From Arthrinium phaeospermum (Eukaryota > Ascomycota > Sordariomycetes > Amphisphaeriales > Apiosporaceae), in the NCBI GenBank assembly GCA_006503535.1, contig QYRS01000006.1, positions 3,224,001 to 3,288,000 on the forward strand: a stretch of 64,000 nucleotides of DNA, written 5' to 3'. The position numbers and the translations under genes are program-made. The notes under the pieces were generated by a model. It was not told where the DNA came from. It saw only the letters and a program-made list of their open reading frames with translations, and did no database searches. Below, one piece after another: positions 11,792 to 24,088 of the stretch; the stretch's first letter is position 1, and every line of letters begins with the position of its first letter.

Positions 11792-14676
11792 GAGAGAGCA
11801 GGAATATATGGGGTGACTGGCTGGCATATGGGAAGACTTAACACTACGATACGGCGTCTGGGTACTTTCGGGCCGTGCCAGATACCAGGTTCCGCGCACG
11901 CCGGGTGCCCGATAACGAATGCATGATCCTTTAGCACTCCCACTGTGTCTCCATCTTCTGGCTCACTCCCCATTTCGGTGAACGCGTTACAGAAAACGAG
12001 ATTTGGCAGCATATGCATCTCCTGTAACCATATGCAGGCCCCGGTGCCAATTGCCTTCTCCCAGGTTCATCCAGCATCGACCACGTGATATCTATAATCT
12101 AAGGCTGCGTTGATTGGGGATCGAGGCCAGTCATGCGTGCTTACGGCCGCATTTCGATCACGTAGTATGTGGTCATCGACGAACCTGGGTTCCCCTTCCC
12201 CCCAACACAAGCCGGGTCCTCGCCTCATACTCGATATCCTCGTGAACTCTATGTATGAACGATGCCACCAGAGACCCGCTTCGTTCCGGGGCTCGAGTGG
12301 GCCCACGAGGTCCACTTGAGTATACGATCTCGAAGACGTACTATGCCTTTGTCGATTTTTGCCGACTCAGTACGGACCGGGTTTCGGATGGTGAACCCTT
12401 GACCTGCCTTCTATGGTTTGCGGCATATAGGGCTTCTAACTTATTTCATTGCAGGCGGCATTTCCAGTACCAACCGACTAGGGGTGGTATTCACCTCGGT
12501 GGCCGTATGTGACGGGACTTCAGGCAAGTCTCAGTCATCATGCTAACCATGCGGGCTTGGCAACCTGATGTATGGCAACCTTATTCCGAACGTAACGAAC
12601 ATTCCATAGGAAGATTGGCTGTGGGAACGGACGCTTCACGAAGCCAACCTCGCACTTTGCTTCTATGATACTGATTCTGCTGAGCAGCTTTCAAGTTCTA
12701 TATGATGGTGGCCGAAGTGCTCAGTGGTCCCTGGGATCAAGATCACGAACAAACTCAACTCGGGGACGACTTGGTTTTATGATAGCATAAGTGTCCCATC
12801 CCTCGCCAAGTTTTTCCCCTGCTCAGAGGTGGTTCGCAAGAGCTACAGCTACTCGACATGAGCCATGTTTCCTCTGCCCGCGGACTTTCATAGCCCAACT
12901 ACAACATGTTACTGGTCGCGACCTGGCTCGATGGCTAAACCATTTCCCTTGCTGCATCTCTCTCTAGCTCGATCAAATTTGCTCCTGGGCCTTTGGGACG
13001 TTGTTTCGCCATGGAAAGAGACAGTGATACAGTGTTGCTGGTTGGCATTGCCGGTTGTCAGAACTTGTGCCCCCATTATTCGTTTACTCCTACAGATGGC
13101 CATTCATCTACTTGACTCCATTGCGGACGGTTCATCTACCTATGATGAAACCTTTCCATTGGGCGCTGGGTAAAGCCCAATTTCTCTCGTAGTTACATGG
13201 CTACGGCCCCTGAAATAGCGACATAATACTTGATCCGCATATCTGTATTGATTCATATGTTATATAACATTCACATGTTATACTGTTATAATGGCTACGA
13301 GCAGGGTGTGCCTTGGAAGGGACTAGGACGTTTCATTGCCCGCTGTGTATCGCCATAATTTGAATGCCTTTTGTTTATCTTGGGCAGGCCAGGATAACAA
13401 TCGACCTCGGTGTTTTCTTCGCCCCAGACACATTCACTCCCCAAGCTTCGACACCTATGCCTGACCTGGGACCACTCCCAATGGCATTGTGTTGAAACCA
13501 CAAGCTGAACAGAAAGCAAATTACCAAGGCCTTCGGATCTACCCTGCGGCCTCATAAATGTGAGCCCATCTTAGGTCAGCCATTATTTGTTTTCTTACGA
13601 GCTCTTCCCTTCGAGGCCGACTCAATACGCATGGTAGATTCACATCTGGACTGAACAAGTTAGCGCCAACCCCATCTGTTCTTGCACACACGTTTGGCAA
13701 GAAGCTGTTTCTTTCTCCTTCGTCGCCGATTCCTTCACGCCACGTTCACCTCACACACTCTCTTCCCCATCTACGACCGACCAGCTTGGTCAAACCATCT
13801 CAGCAGATATCCACTGAGTAGCAGTAAGTTACACACCTGTTCATGGTTAATACCAACTTGGCAAGCCCCTTACATGTAAGTTATTCCATCTATCCTGTCA
13901 CGAACTGCCCACGGCTGTAAGTCAAGCTGCCTTCTTCGAGTCGTCGCCTTCTGAGCAGTCAAAAAGTGCGACGACGACGACCCCCCTGAGCCGACCAAAT
14001 CTTTACCAAAGCTTTGATCTGCTCTGCAGGACAATCTTGCCTTCACAAACATACACTCGACGATTGTTCTGGAGCTAGCTTGAACTTCCTAACGTTTGTG
14101 AAAAGTGCCTGTCCTCAGGATTCACTCTCCAAGCTGCCACTCGAGTTCTCGCCCACCAATCGCTCACGTCAACTCATTTCCTCTTCCCACACATATCCTT
14201 TCCGTGTTCACTAACCTTTTCGCATTCCTTAAGAGGAATACCTTCTACCTCAGACCTGACGCTGTCAACTTCTTTCCTGTTGACATCTTTGATCTGTCCT
14301 CGACCATTACAGGTAACCACTCATCCCATCTCTTACACCCATCGATCTTATGTTCATCCACCTCACTGTCGTATTGTTTTCGGCACTCCTCGAACACCAG
14401 ACCTGCCATTCTTATTTTTCCCTTCCTTCTCGTCAACTTATGTCATCTACCATCTCCCATCACAGGTAACTGTTCATCCCAACCCCTTCAACATTCCCTT
14501 CCATATTCACATCCACTCGATCTGTATTCACCAACCCGTCCTGTATTCATTGACACACTCTACATTCACTTACATCGCGTCTCTATTTATTGACAGCCAG
14601 CCGCCGACCCAGAACCTGACTGTTCTTACTTCCTTCCTCTAACTTCTTGCATCACAGTTAATCATTCAGTCATCTT
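11792..14676. other. 2.9 kb gene-free stretch, its 3' part a long leader of the RRM gene
   Basis: No gene is supported between ARC19 and the RRM gene. From about 13680 the sequence becomes strongly pyrimidine-rich on the plus strand, with frequent CATCC, TTCACC and CTCATC words, as in long fungal 5' leaders. Donor-like GTAAGT sites occur near 13822 and 13873, and acceptor-like sites near 14028, 14312, 14465 and 14657. These suggest one or more leader introns. The part before 13600 shows nothing recognisable. Confidence 0.55.
14311..14466 (+). other. Two AG|GTAAC junctions in the leader, recursive-splice-like
   Basis: At 14312|14313 and at 14465|14466 a pyrimidine-rich acceptor (ATTACAG, ATCACAG) abuts a donor-like GTAAC with no exon between. 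A third acceptor, ATCACAG after a CTAACT branch site, ends at 14657, 19 nt before the coding frame's first ATG. This is the arrangement of a ratchet or recursive splice point. Transcript evidence is absent, so function is inference. Confidence 0.4.
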
Positions 14677-17277
14677 ATGCACCCACACCCACAACCTGAT
14701 ACCGAACACAGCATCACCATGAACAACATCATGAATTCGCGTCGCCCTTCACGGTTCGGCGCAAGCCAAACCCCTGCCAACTTAATGCCTACCATTTCAG
14801 ATGTCTCTTCCGACAACTCTGAGGGAGGCGCTCCTCTCCACGACGGCGGCTTGACCTTCAGCCAGATGAAGATGAACCAGGCCGCGCGCAACAAGGCCGA
14901 GCGTGAAGCTGCCGCTGTCGCTGTTGAGGAGTCGACGCCTACTAAAAACCATGTCCCCGACCGTCGCCCTAACGGTGCACATGCCTCTGTCGCAGCCCCC
15001 ATGCCTGCTGCAAAGCAGCTTAATGGCAACAACGGTGGCAAGGCTCACAAGCTCAACCCTGCCAGTGACATGTTCATCCCATCCAGCGCCACCTACAACG
15101 ATCTGACCAAGATCCAGGTAAGTTCTCATCCAGTCACACTTACATCAAGACTCAACAATCACATTGCCGATATCTCATGAGTTTCACATACACCTTCACA
15201 TAAGCTCAGTGACTGACTTTCATACCTGAAGAACCAGGACGCTGAGAACCAGAGCCTGCTGATGCAGCTGCTCGAGAAGAAGGAGCGAAAGCAGAAGGAG
15301 GCAATTGAGGAGCAGAAGGCCCGCCACAACAAGAACGGCATCACCAAGTCGTCCAGCAGCGGTAGCTATGCTGGATCGACCCGCTCAACCATCTCATCTG
15401 AGCAGAGCCATAGTGTTGTCAATGCCCCCATCACCGGTCGCGACCCGTACCACCACCAGGCCGATAAGTCCCGATCTTATCAGAATGGCTATGGTCAGTA
15501 TCCCGTTGGCAGCTCCAGCCAGCTGAATCACGCCGCAGGTGCCGGTTCTGGTGACCAAGATACCGACACCAGCTCTCAGGCTCGTACCCAGCAGGGCTCA
15601 CCAATGCCTTTGTTTCCTGCCGTCGATGACGGTGCATGGGGTGCTGAGGAAGACTACCCTGTCTCCCAGGCTCGTACTCAGAAGGGCCCAAAGACGCCTA
15701 AGCCTACCAAGCCGGCTTCGTCCGCTGTCTTCAATGGTACATTCGGTGCTAAGGCTTCCAAGGCTTCCAGCGGTGGCAAGGATAAGGGCAAAGGCAAGGC
15801 CCCTTCTAATGCACTGATCGTCTCTGAGTACCAGCCTCTCCCTCCCATTCCCGACCTGAACAGCGGTTCGGCTCAATGCAGAGACATCGTCGTGTTCCAG
15901 GCTGCCGATGACGCTGCCCGGGCTGAACGATCTGGCTTGCTGAACAGCATCGTGCCCGCAAGCGGAATTCCCTCCGAGTCTGTGCTCACCCACCCGGACA
16001 ACTTGCCCTTCACCACGACTGCCGAGGACAGCCTTACATCAGCTAAGCTTGAGCGAGGCGTCATCCACCTCGACAACATCCCCTTCGGCACCTCGCGGGC
16101 CGAGGTCATCGCCTTCGTGGGCAAGAACTCGCGCCTCCTCAACGACAGCGAGGAGCCCGTCCACATCATCATGGACCGCGTCACGAGCAAGACCCAAGAC
16201 ATCTACGTCGAGTTCGCCACCCCGAACGACGCCCAGGCCGTCCTGGACCGCTTCGAGTACAACATCGCCAGCGGCCGCCACCCGCGCCTCGGTGATCGCC
16301 CCATCCGCATGCACCTCTCGAGCCCCAGCCGGCTGATGCGGGCCCTCTTCCCCGTGGCGCGGGGCCTGGACTGGTACGGCTACATCCCGCACATCCACCA
16401 GCCGAACCCGCACGACGCGTACGAGAACTTCAGCGTCTTCCTCTCGGACGAGGAGCTGTCCATGGTGGCCAAGCACGCCGAGGAGCCGCGCCGCTCGCCC
16501 TTCTCCAAGGACGCGCGCGAGCGGCCCTACGAGTGCATGATCAGCACCGTCAAGAAGTTCCCCTGGTACATGACGGGCCGCCTCACCCTGCTGCAGCAGT
16601 ACAAGCTGTACGAGTGCTGCTTCAAGCTGCTGGGCTTCCTGAACCAGGCCCTCGTGCGCGAGGAGTGCCCCGGCCGGCTGACCCCGCAGCTCCTCAAGCG
16701 CTTCACCGACACCATGATGCTCTGTCCCGGCTTCACCGTCTTGCAGAAGGACAACTTCGCCCATGCCGTCCGCATGAGTGAGGCGGATATGTGCAAGTTC
16801 AACATGCCTCCCTTCGCCAGCGGTTGGCGCCACCAGTACGCCCTGGGCCCTCGAGCTGGATTCCCCATGGATGTCATGGAGGTAAGTAAACCCTTCCTGC
16901 CGTTCTAGTTTCCGGCAAACCCCCAAGCCCTGGGACTTTCAAGTTCGGAGAAGCTAACATGTGACGATCCCCATTAGTACTACATTGCCACCATCAACAA
17001 GGAGTCCTCTCGCCACGCCATGGATGACCAAGATGTCGCCATGAAGGTCACCCTCAAGAAGATGCAGGGCCTCACCAGCGACTACTGGGGTTACTTCTGG
17101 CACGAGGTCGGCTACTACGGCGTCCACCAGTTCGATAAGCTGACAGTGGAGATGGCTGCCAGAATGGAATGGGCGGCCATCGACAAAGTCCTCCGCCGTG
17201 CCTTGTCCCACGCCCGCAAGCAGCAAGCCCATCGCTCCGTTGCTGCTAGCAACAACGATCAGATGCTCACATACTAG
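14677..17277 (+). CDS. RRM RNA-binding protein, 3 exons
   Basis: A 796-aa putative RNA-binding regulator. Exons 14677-15117, 15232-16881 and 16978-17277 are all phase 0. The N-terminal 420 residues are disordered: Ser/Asn-rich, with a short charged coiled segment (LEKKERKQKEAIEEQKA near 160) and two PVSQARTQ/SSQARTQ-like repeats. One RNA recognition motif follows at about 422-510, with RNP2 VIHLDNIPF and RNP1-like DIYVEFATP. A conserved C-terminal helical region carries WYGYIPHIHQPNPHDAYENF, PWYMTGRLTLLQQYKLYEC and EYYIATINKESSRHAMDD; such a region is seen in fungal RRM proteins of unknown role. Codon use is strongly GC3-biased from about 16060 on, unlike the preceding low-complexity part. 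An alternative start at the internal MNNIMNSRRPSRFG (14719) is possible. The long pyrimidine-rich leader suggests post-transcriptional control. Confidence 0.88.
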
Positions 17278-18716
17278 ACCCCTCCCTCCTTGTCACAACT
17301 CATCACCATAACGGTAACACGTTGAGTGAGATTTGTCTTGAGGCGAGGGTGCAATGAGCAGAGCACACTCACACATCAATGGGCCTCGCCCCATTTGCCT
17401 CATGCTTTGATCCGACTCCCGGATTCATTCTCACTCTCACATCTGCTCTCATCTATTTGCTTGTACACCATAAGGCCCCCCGATTCGGCGGCCGCACGAC
17501 GATGTCAATATGACTCGGGTTTTCCCCCCAACATGTAGGGGGCGGACCTTCACGGACGCGATAAGGCATACAGACCACGGGACTCGGAAAAGGAAGGCGG
17601 AAAAAGGAAAAAAAAAATATGGCGTGGTGTACGATCTTCGGGTCTCCCGTGGTTATCCTATACACATTTGCGCCTGATGCATTTCCTTGGTTGGACCCAA
17701 GAGAAGAAGGGGGAACGATAGCCATGCCTGTCGCAATGGTTGCTGATGATACCTAACTGGCTTTTTTCCTTTTCTTCTTTTCGTCTGAGAGAGATCCATA
17801 TTCTAGTCTATGCTCTCTGCTATACTTAGTATGTTGGCGAGTTGCGAATTCTCATTTCTGTCGCCTCCTGGCCGCCAGGCTGGGGTGGTTCAGCACTGAT
17901 GGAGGGCTTGGGATACAACAGCTTGCTGATTGATCCGCTCTGTGCTGTACAGAAACGAGGAGAGATGAGCAGAGCCCAGATACATGATATTTCCTAGTTA
18001 TTTCATAGACTGTTTCATTGCCAAGGCGAGGTCTTGTCTTGTTTTGTGGTGCTGTTTCCTGTGGTTTCGTTTCATGGACAAAGATAGGTAAGTACGAGTA
18101 GGGATGCAATACTTCAATGCTGCTTCATGACCAGCATACACACAACCTTTAAGAGAAGTAAGCACCTAAGCGCTAAACCGAAGCCCGTCAAGCCTGTGCA
18201 GACAAGCTGATCAACCCCTCCCTCCCTCCTGCTCCCGGGTAGTGTAGGGGTGCAAGGGTGGCAGTTCATAGCGCTGTCAGGCCATCCCACTTTCTTCAAT
18301 TCGATTTGTCCCGCCTTTTGCTTGCGATAGCTTTCTGCCAACCCCGTACTCCGTAGATCTATCGTAAACCCCTCCTCCAATCCACCAGCCTCGCCCAGAC
18401 CCATTGCCAGACGCCCAGAAGCAGCAGGCTTGCAGCGCACGCTCACTCTTCTTCTTTCTGACGTCGCAACCCAACGAACCGCCCACGCTCTCCCAAGACA
18501 CCTGAAACACGATCATTTCACTCCTCCATATCGACGACCCGAACGACGACGCCAAGCAATTAGCAAAAAGGTTCCTTACTGCGAACAAGCGAGACCTCGA
18601 CCTCGAGCTGACTAAGGTACAAACACACCTTCAAAACGGCGTCTTCCGGTTCGGTTCCAACCAGTGGCTCGGCGCCGCAGCCGGCCGCAGCTCACAACAG
18701 CAACAGCACCAGCACC
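17278..18716. other. 1.4 kb intergenic region between RRM gene and SNX3
   Basis: It contains the 3' untranslated region of the RRM gene and the CAAC/CAGC-rich leader of SNX3 ending CAGCACCATGGC. No additional gene was recognised on either strand. Confidence 0.6.
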
Positions 18717-19403
18717 ATGGCTACCAACAACGACCAGAACCAGGCGACCTCGCCGCCCAAGTCCCCGACCTCGCCTCGAGGCATGGCCGGCATGGCGAGC
18801 ATGTCCCGGCCCATCACGCAATCCATGCCCGACAACCGCCAGCAGTCATTCGAGGAGATCTACGGCCCGCCCGAGAACTTCCTCGAGATTGAGGTATGCA
18901 TTGGCCCTCCCCCCTCCCGATACAATTGAAAGAGAACCGGAACTGACTCGTCCTCTAACAGGTGCGCAACCCCCGAACCCACGGCATGGGCCGCGGCATG
19001 TACACCGACTACGAGATCGTGTGCCGGACCAACATCCCGGCCTTCAAGCTGCGGCAGTCGACGGTGCGCCGGCGCTACAGCGACTTCGAGTACTTCCGCG
19101 ACATCCTCGAGCGCGAGAGCGCGCGCGTCACCATCCCGCCCCTGCCCGGCAAGGTCTTCACCAACCGCTTCAGCGACGACGTCATCGAGGGCCGCCGCGC
19201 CGGCCTCGAAAAGTTCCTCAAGATCGTCGTCGGCCACCCCCTGCTGCAGACGGGCAGTAAGGTGCTGGCCGCCTTTGTGCAGGGTGAGTTATTTTTCATT
19301 TTCAATTTTTTTTCTTTTCCATTTCCTCTGCCAAAAGAGAGACTGCGACAGCTGACCCTGAAATCCATCGATAGACCCCAACTGGGACCGCGCCGCGTGG
19401 TGA
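18717..19403 (+). CDS. SNX3: Sorting nexin Snx3/Grd19, PX domain, 3 exons
   Basis: A PtdIns3P-binding sorting nexin that works with retromer to recycle cargo from endosomes to the Golgi. Exons 18717-18893, 18962-19283 and 19375-19403 give 175 aa. After a disordered Ser/Pro N-terminus, the PX domain (about 54-170) shows [29 protein letters not shown], the lipid-contacting [10 protein letters not shown] (Arg97-Tyr98) and [21 protein letters not shown]. The last exon encodes only the tail DPNWDRAAW, matching the short conserved C-terminus of the family. The donor used at its border is GTGAGT one base after CAG, which fixes the phase. The start lies in a good CACCATGGC context. Confidence 0.95.
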
Positions 19404-20515
19404 CTGCGGTTACTGGACTCTTGGGCCAAGTCGTCGGATCCCCATCGACAGCCCCGAAAATTACAAAAGAGATGCCCGGCGTCCCAGGCACCAACCCCGC
19501 TGCTAGCCAAGCTGTCTTGGCCACAGGATGACGGTGGTAGTTGGGTGGAAGGAGGAACCAGCGCTCACCAAGCCGTGAAAGTCACCTAAGTACGTACCAA
19601 CGCTGAGATGGAGACGAACGAATCAAGCTTTCTGGGATACATGGACGACGGAAAGTCAGAAAGGGGAAAACAGCGACCGACCTACCTCCTACAGGACCTT
19701 CTCTCTACGACTGCTCGCTTTTTTTACTTGGTCAAGGCTTTTTTCATGTCACGGCCGGTTTTTTTTCACCTCTCTTGAGATATCTGGTGTTATTGCGACA
19801 TTTGCGACATGATATCCTTCTGTGTTATTTGAAAAAAATAGTTGAGCAATTCCGACTCCTTCGCAAACGAGATCTGCTGTATGTGATGACCCGAGATGCG
19901 CGAACGAGGTGCGGGGTGTGATCGACACCCGAGAAAACGGAGGCGTTCATGATTTAAGGTATCTAAGGGTGGGTGTGTGGGTTGTGATCTCTTCTCGGCT
20001 TGCTATCGGTATATGTATGTCGTTCTCGTGCATATTGGGGGTTCGTTATTTTTTATATACATAATCTTCTACAATATCGTTACATGCTTCTTCGAATCCC
20101 CAACGTGCCATACATGCCCACTCCCTGAAGCGAGCACATCTCCCGCCCCCGCAACGCCAGATGTTTATGCTAAATGCTCAGTATATGCCCAACCCACTCT
20201 CTGTCTCTATCCTTGGGTCTATAATTTTTGTACAATGGTGTGTTGTTGTTTTGGGTAAAACGAATCATGCCCAGGAGAGCTGGGGGGAGGGAATGGTTCT
20301 GTGTGCCTTTGTTGTGTTGCTGGGCACGGCGCGGTGATGAGTGGTGGAGGGTTGTTTCTTTCGTTTTGAGTAGTGTTGTTATACATAAAAAGTGTGTGTG
20401 TGGTCGGTCGTTGATCGTAGCGAGGCGTATGTATGTATGTAGTTGAGTAGTAGTGAGTAGCTGGGTGATGGGTGCTTGCTTGTGCTTGCTTGCTTTCTGT
20501 TGCTGCTGCACACTA
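19404..20515. other. 1.1 kb convergent 3' region between SNX3 and RIM2
   Basis: T-rich and GT-rich DNA with runs of up to eight T around 19730-19770, and GTGTGTGT and GTATGTATGT patches near 20390-20440. It should hold both 3' untranslated regions. No gene was supported. Confidence 0.6.
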
Positions 20516-21903
20516 CTAGCTCTTGGATCCAAAGAGCTTCAGGATGGCTTCGTACATGCCGAACATGACGGCGGCGGAGGGGATGGTCCGCATCAGGTGC
20601 GGCGTCAGGCCGCCGTACAGGCCCAGGAAACCCTCCTCTTTGAAGACGAGCTTGAAGCAGTGGATCAGCCCGGTATACTTGGGCCGTCCGTCGGCCATGG
20701 GGGCTTGTCGGAGACGTGTCCGTGCAACCTGTAAACAAGGGGAGACTCAAATTAGCCTACTGACCAATGCGTTTGCTTCCACGGACCCCATATCATCAAA
20801 GTGACGGGCTGTCTTTTCTTCTCTTTCTACTTTCTCGCTCTCTCTGGGCAGCATCAAAAACTTACCTCGTGCGGGTATGCCAGAATGGCGGCCACGGCCT
20901 TGGACGCCCCGGCGCTCGCAAAGTTGCCGGTCCAGTCGACCGTGTTGTCCCACCACGTCTTGTCGCGGCCGCTGGCGACGATGCGGGCCTCGCGGTTGCG
21001 GAGGCGCTCCTTGAAGTTCTCGTACAGGACCCAGTGCAGGGTGCTCTCGGTGACGCCCAGGTAGCTCGCGCTCATGCCCTTGAAGAAGCCCGTGGGCCCC
21101 TCCTTGCGCATCACCTGCTTGATGCAGTCCCAGCTGTTGCGGTAGGCGCGCCGGCTCACGTCGCCCTTGCGGGCGGCGTCGTTCTTGTCGAGCTGCAGGC
21201 GCGTCTTGATCAGCCAGATCGGGTTCGTGGCCGTCGAGGTGGCGATGCCGGCCGTCGCGGCGGCGGACAGGTGCACCCACGGGTTGGTGGCGTCGGTGCC
21301 GGTCCAGGTCGAGTAGGCCCGCTTGCCGGTGCCGTAGACGTAGAAGTTGATGCTGCGCGCCGGGATCACGCCCACCAGGTTCGGCCCCAGCCCCTTGAAC
21401 AGGGCCCGCCACCCTTCTATCCGGTACACGTCCCGCAGGATCTGGAACGTCTCGGCCAGGTGGTACCGCATCGACCGCAGCGCCGTCATGCGGACGTGGC
21501 CGCCGCCGGCGGTCGCCGTCGCGGCCTCGCGCGCGGCGCGCAGCTGCGCCTGGTAGAAGTCGGACTGCAGGCGGGTCTTGAGGACGTCGAGGGGCGCGGT
21601 GAAGACGGCGGCGGTCATGCCTCCGACACTATAAACGGGCGCAGAAGAATTTTTGTTAGTCACCACTTTTTTCTACCTGTATCGAATATCGCCTCCCCCC
21701 GCATCCGCTTCTAGCTGGGGCAGGAAGGAATAAGGAAGCGCATACCCTCCTGCGACCATGTGTGGCCATGATTTGGCAAATGGTGATTTTTGTTGGTTTA
21801 TGGGTTCCTTTTCAGGTAATACGTCGCCGAGCTCTCTCGATTGGGCCAGCGGCGAGGGCGCCGGGACTTGCAGGCCTTCCCGGGGCCGGTTCGTTAACGT
21901 CAT
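20516..21903 (-). CDS. RIM2: Mitochondrial pyrimidine nucleotide carrier Rim2 (SLC25A33/36 type), 3 exons
   Basis: Imports pyrimidine (deoxy)nucleoside triphosphates into the mitochondrial matrix for mtDNA and RNA synthesis. Exons 21746-21903, 20866-21628 and 20516-20728 give 377 aa. Three mitochondrial carrier repeats are visible, each starting with a PxD/ExxxxR/K signature: TAPLDVLKTRLQ, ATNPIWLIKTRLQ and AYPHEVARTRLRQ. PNLVGVIPARSINFYVYG and WVLYENFKERL are typical of this branch, and the long first inter-helix loop with AREAATATAGGGH is also characteristic. The first exon gives MTLTNRPREGLQ... and ends in the HMVAGG of helix 1, joined to VGGMTAAVFTAPLDV, with the phase confirming the junction. 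The second intron (20729-20865) splits the third carrier signature between His-Glu and Val. Confidence 0.95.
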
Positions 21904-22683
21904 GATTTCCTCGGATTCGGAGTCTCGTAAATATGTAGTTGTGTGTGTTGCTGCTATGCAGAGTAGGTTGGGCGTAATGCGCAGCCTTTAGAAGGCCGGC
22001 CGATTCGGATTTTTGGCAAGCGGTGGTGGCGGTTCGTTTTTTGCAGAAATGTGCTACCGGGGATCCATCAATGACATGGCACGCAGGAAAGAAGTCGAGA
22101 GGTTCCAATTGGGGTGTATGCCGCTGCAAGACGACTCTAAGTATTCAGACAATGTTCAGATCGAAAATGAAGTAAGAGAAAAGAGTTACGCCATCAAATC
22201 TCATTAGACTAGCAAGCAAGCAGCTCCCGCACAGTCTAGGTTGGTCGATGGGTGTTGTAAAATCGGATGGGCTTTCGATGGATGGGGACTTTTTTTTCTC
22301 CTTCCCTTGCCATTTGCACCTATCACCGCGCTGGAAAAAGTCGATGCGCGTCAGGCCTCCGATCAATTAATTCCCAATGAGGTAATGCAGCAGCTTACTA
22401 ACCCAAGTGGGGGTGGCTTGCTTTACCTTTGAGCTTTGGCAGGTCGCATTTGACAGTCACCCAGTCCCCTGCCCCTGCAATGTCCCTATGTTGCTAGACA
22501 TTTCAGGATTATGGTCATGCCATCTGATTAGAAAAGTGTATATACATGCACAATGGGAATACGAAGTAGTTGTGTAGAATACCAGTTGCTGAGAGTTATG
22601 CGGTCGAATGAATACACAGGTGGTATATGCATCATTTATATCTTGACCCAGGTATACCGTCAACTCAGGGACAATCAGTAGTA
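21904..22683. other. Intergenic region upstream of RIM2
   Basis: About 780 bp between the RIM2 start and the 3' end of the next minus-strand gene. No recognisable gene or element was found. Confidence 0.6.
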
Positions 22684-23464
22684 TCAAAAATCCTGTAACC
22701 CCGTCTCGCCCTGAAGCTTGCTCTTGTCCTCGGATGCCGTAACTTCATCCTCTTCTCCGCCGACCCAGCTGGGCTCCTCGTCGCCGAACCAGGCCTCCTC
22801 CTCGTCCCGGCGCTCCAGCTCGTCAAAAGCGTCATTGCCGTCGACGGGCCCGTAGTCAAACTCCTCGTCGTGCCCCAGGATGAACCGGTTCCGTATGAAC
22901 TCGTCCCATCTCTGCCTTCCTTCCTCCTGCGACTCTGGCTTGCTGTTGGCTTGCGCTTCGTCCTGCAGCAGCACCTCTTCAAGACCCACGGGCAAAGCAG
23001 TGGTGGCTGCTGCCGCCGACGCGGTGCCGGCTTGACTAGAGGATGGTTGGCTTGTCGTGGTCTCTTGCCCCTTGTTGGGGGAGGACTCGTTGAGTTGCGC
23101 CAGCTTTGCCTCGCCCCGTCGCAGGTCGACCTCCAGCACCCGCGACCACCCCTTTTTCCGTCCCTCCTGTTCGCGTTCTTCCGCGGACTGGAAGCGACGG
23201 ATCAGGGAATCATACAGTAGGGGATCTGCATTCCCAGTCAGCCATGAGCACTATTGAACTAGTTCCTCAAATGTGCTTCGGTAATTCCGTACCCACGAGC
23301 TCATGTTCCAATGATTTGAAGTAATCCGGGTTCTTATCGAGGTACGCGCGACGGCGGTTCTGGATCCGGATCTGCGCCGATCTGGCCGGGCTTCGTACCG
23401 GTCGCGGCTGAGGCCTGTCTGCTGGGGACACTGGCCGCTCTTCCAAATCCATGGCATCCGCCAT
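22684..23464 (-). CDS. CCDC97-like protein, 2 exons
   Basis: A conserved eukaryotic nuclear protein of uncertain role, linked in animals to the U2 snRNP/SF3B. Exons 23293-23464 and 22684-23225 give 237 aa. The N-terminal part has RIQNRRRAYLDKNPDYFKS, then the hallmark DPLLYDSLIRRFQSAEERE across the intron, and the C-terminal part has WDEFIRNRFILGHDEEFDYG followed by a very acidic tail with DELERRDEEEAWF. This order matches the CCD97-like (DUF2052) C-terminal domain. I chose MADAMDLEERPVSP as the start; an in-frame upstream extension to 23587 lacks homology-like character. The middle is a Ser/Gln/Ala linker. Confidence 0.85.
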
Positions 23465-24088
23465 CACAAATAACAGGTAGAAACTGACAGCGGCTTCCCT
23501 ACTCGTAATATACGAATTGATCAGGTGCCTGAAAGGGTTCTTCGAAGACTTTGCTGGAATGTTGGCGACATGATCGCAATTCCCCAATGTGAAGGCTGGT
23601 CAATGAGATAGGCCCAGTGCGGAGGTGGATACTTGGGTGTCGGTGCTGCGCGTGTATCGGAGCCGACCTCAGCACTCGAGACCCCCAACCCATTCCTATC
23701 ATAAAAGAATGTCGCTTATTTGAAGCGTTCCTGTGTATTCTACTAATGGCCAATGATTTGTGACCTTAATAATTACCAGCTCGGGGTGTACAGCATATCT
23801 CGACAATCTGAGGCGCAGCGGGCAGAGAGGTGACATCAACTGCGCCAAACAATAGAATGGCTCGTGTGTATAAGGTTATCAATTATATATACAATTGAAG
23901 CTGCTGGGTGTCTCTATAACATCCCGTCCTCGGCATTGCATTGGACCACCCCTCAACCATCAAGCCGGAGAAGCCAGCTTTCGATATAGGGGCCATTTCA
24001 GTCCATACCGCGTTTCCCGGCCATGATCTAGGGTAGAAGAAGCTCAAAAGAGTAAGGTCTACAAGCAATCCGCTCGCATGCAGAACGC
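23465..24088. other. Intergenic region upstream of the CCDC97-like gene
   Basis: AT-rich noncoding DNA separating two minus-strand genes. It contains the promoter of the CCDC97-like gene and the 3' region of the sedolisin gene. No gene was seen. Confidence 0.6.

Noticed and set aside
16039..16926. 295-codon minus-strand frame within the RRM gene
   Set aside because: Antisense shadow of the strongly GC3-biased RRM and C-terminal coding region.
20767..21714. 315-codon plus-strand frame opposite RIM2
   Set aside because: Antisense shadow; it crosses both RIM2 introns and contains no domain.
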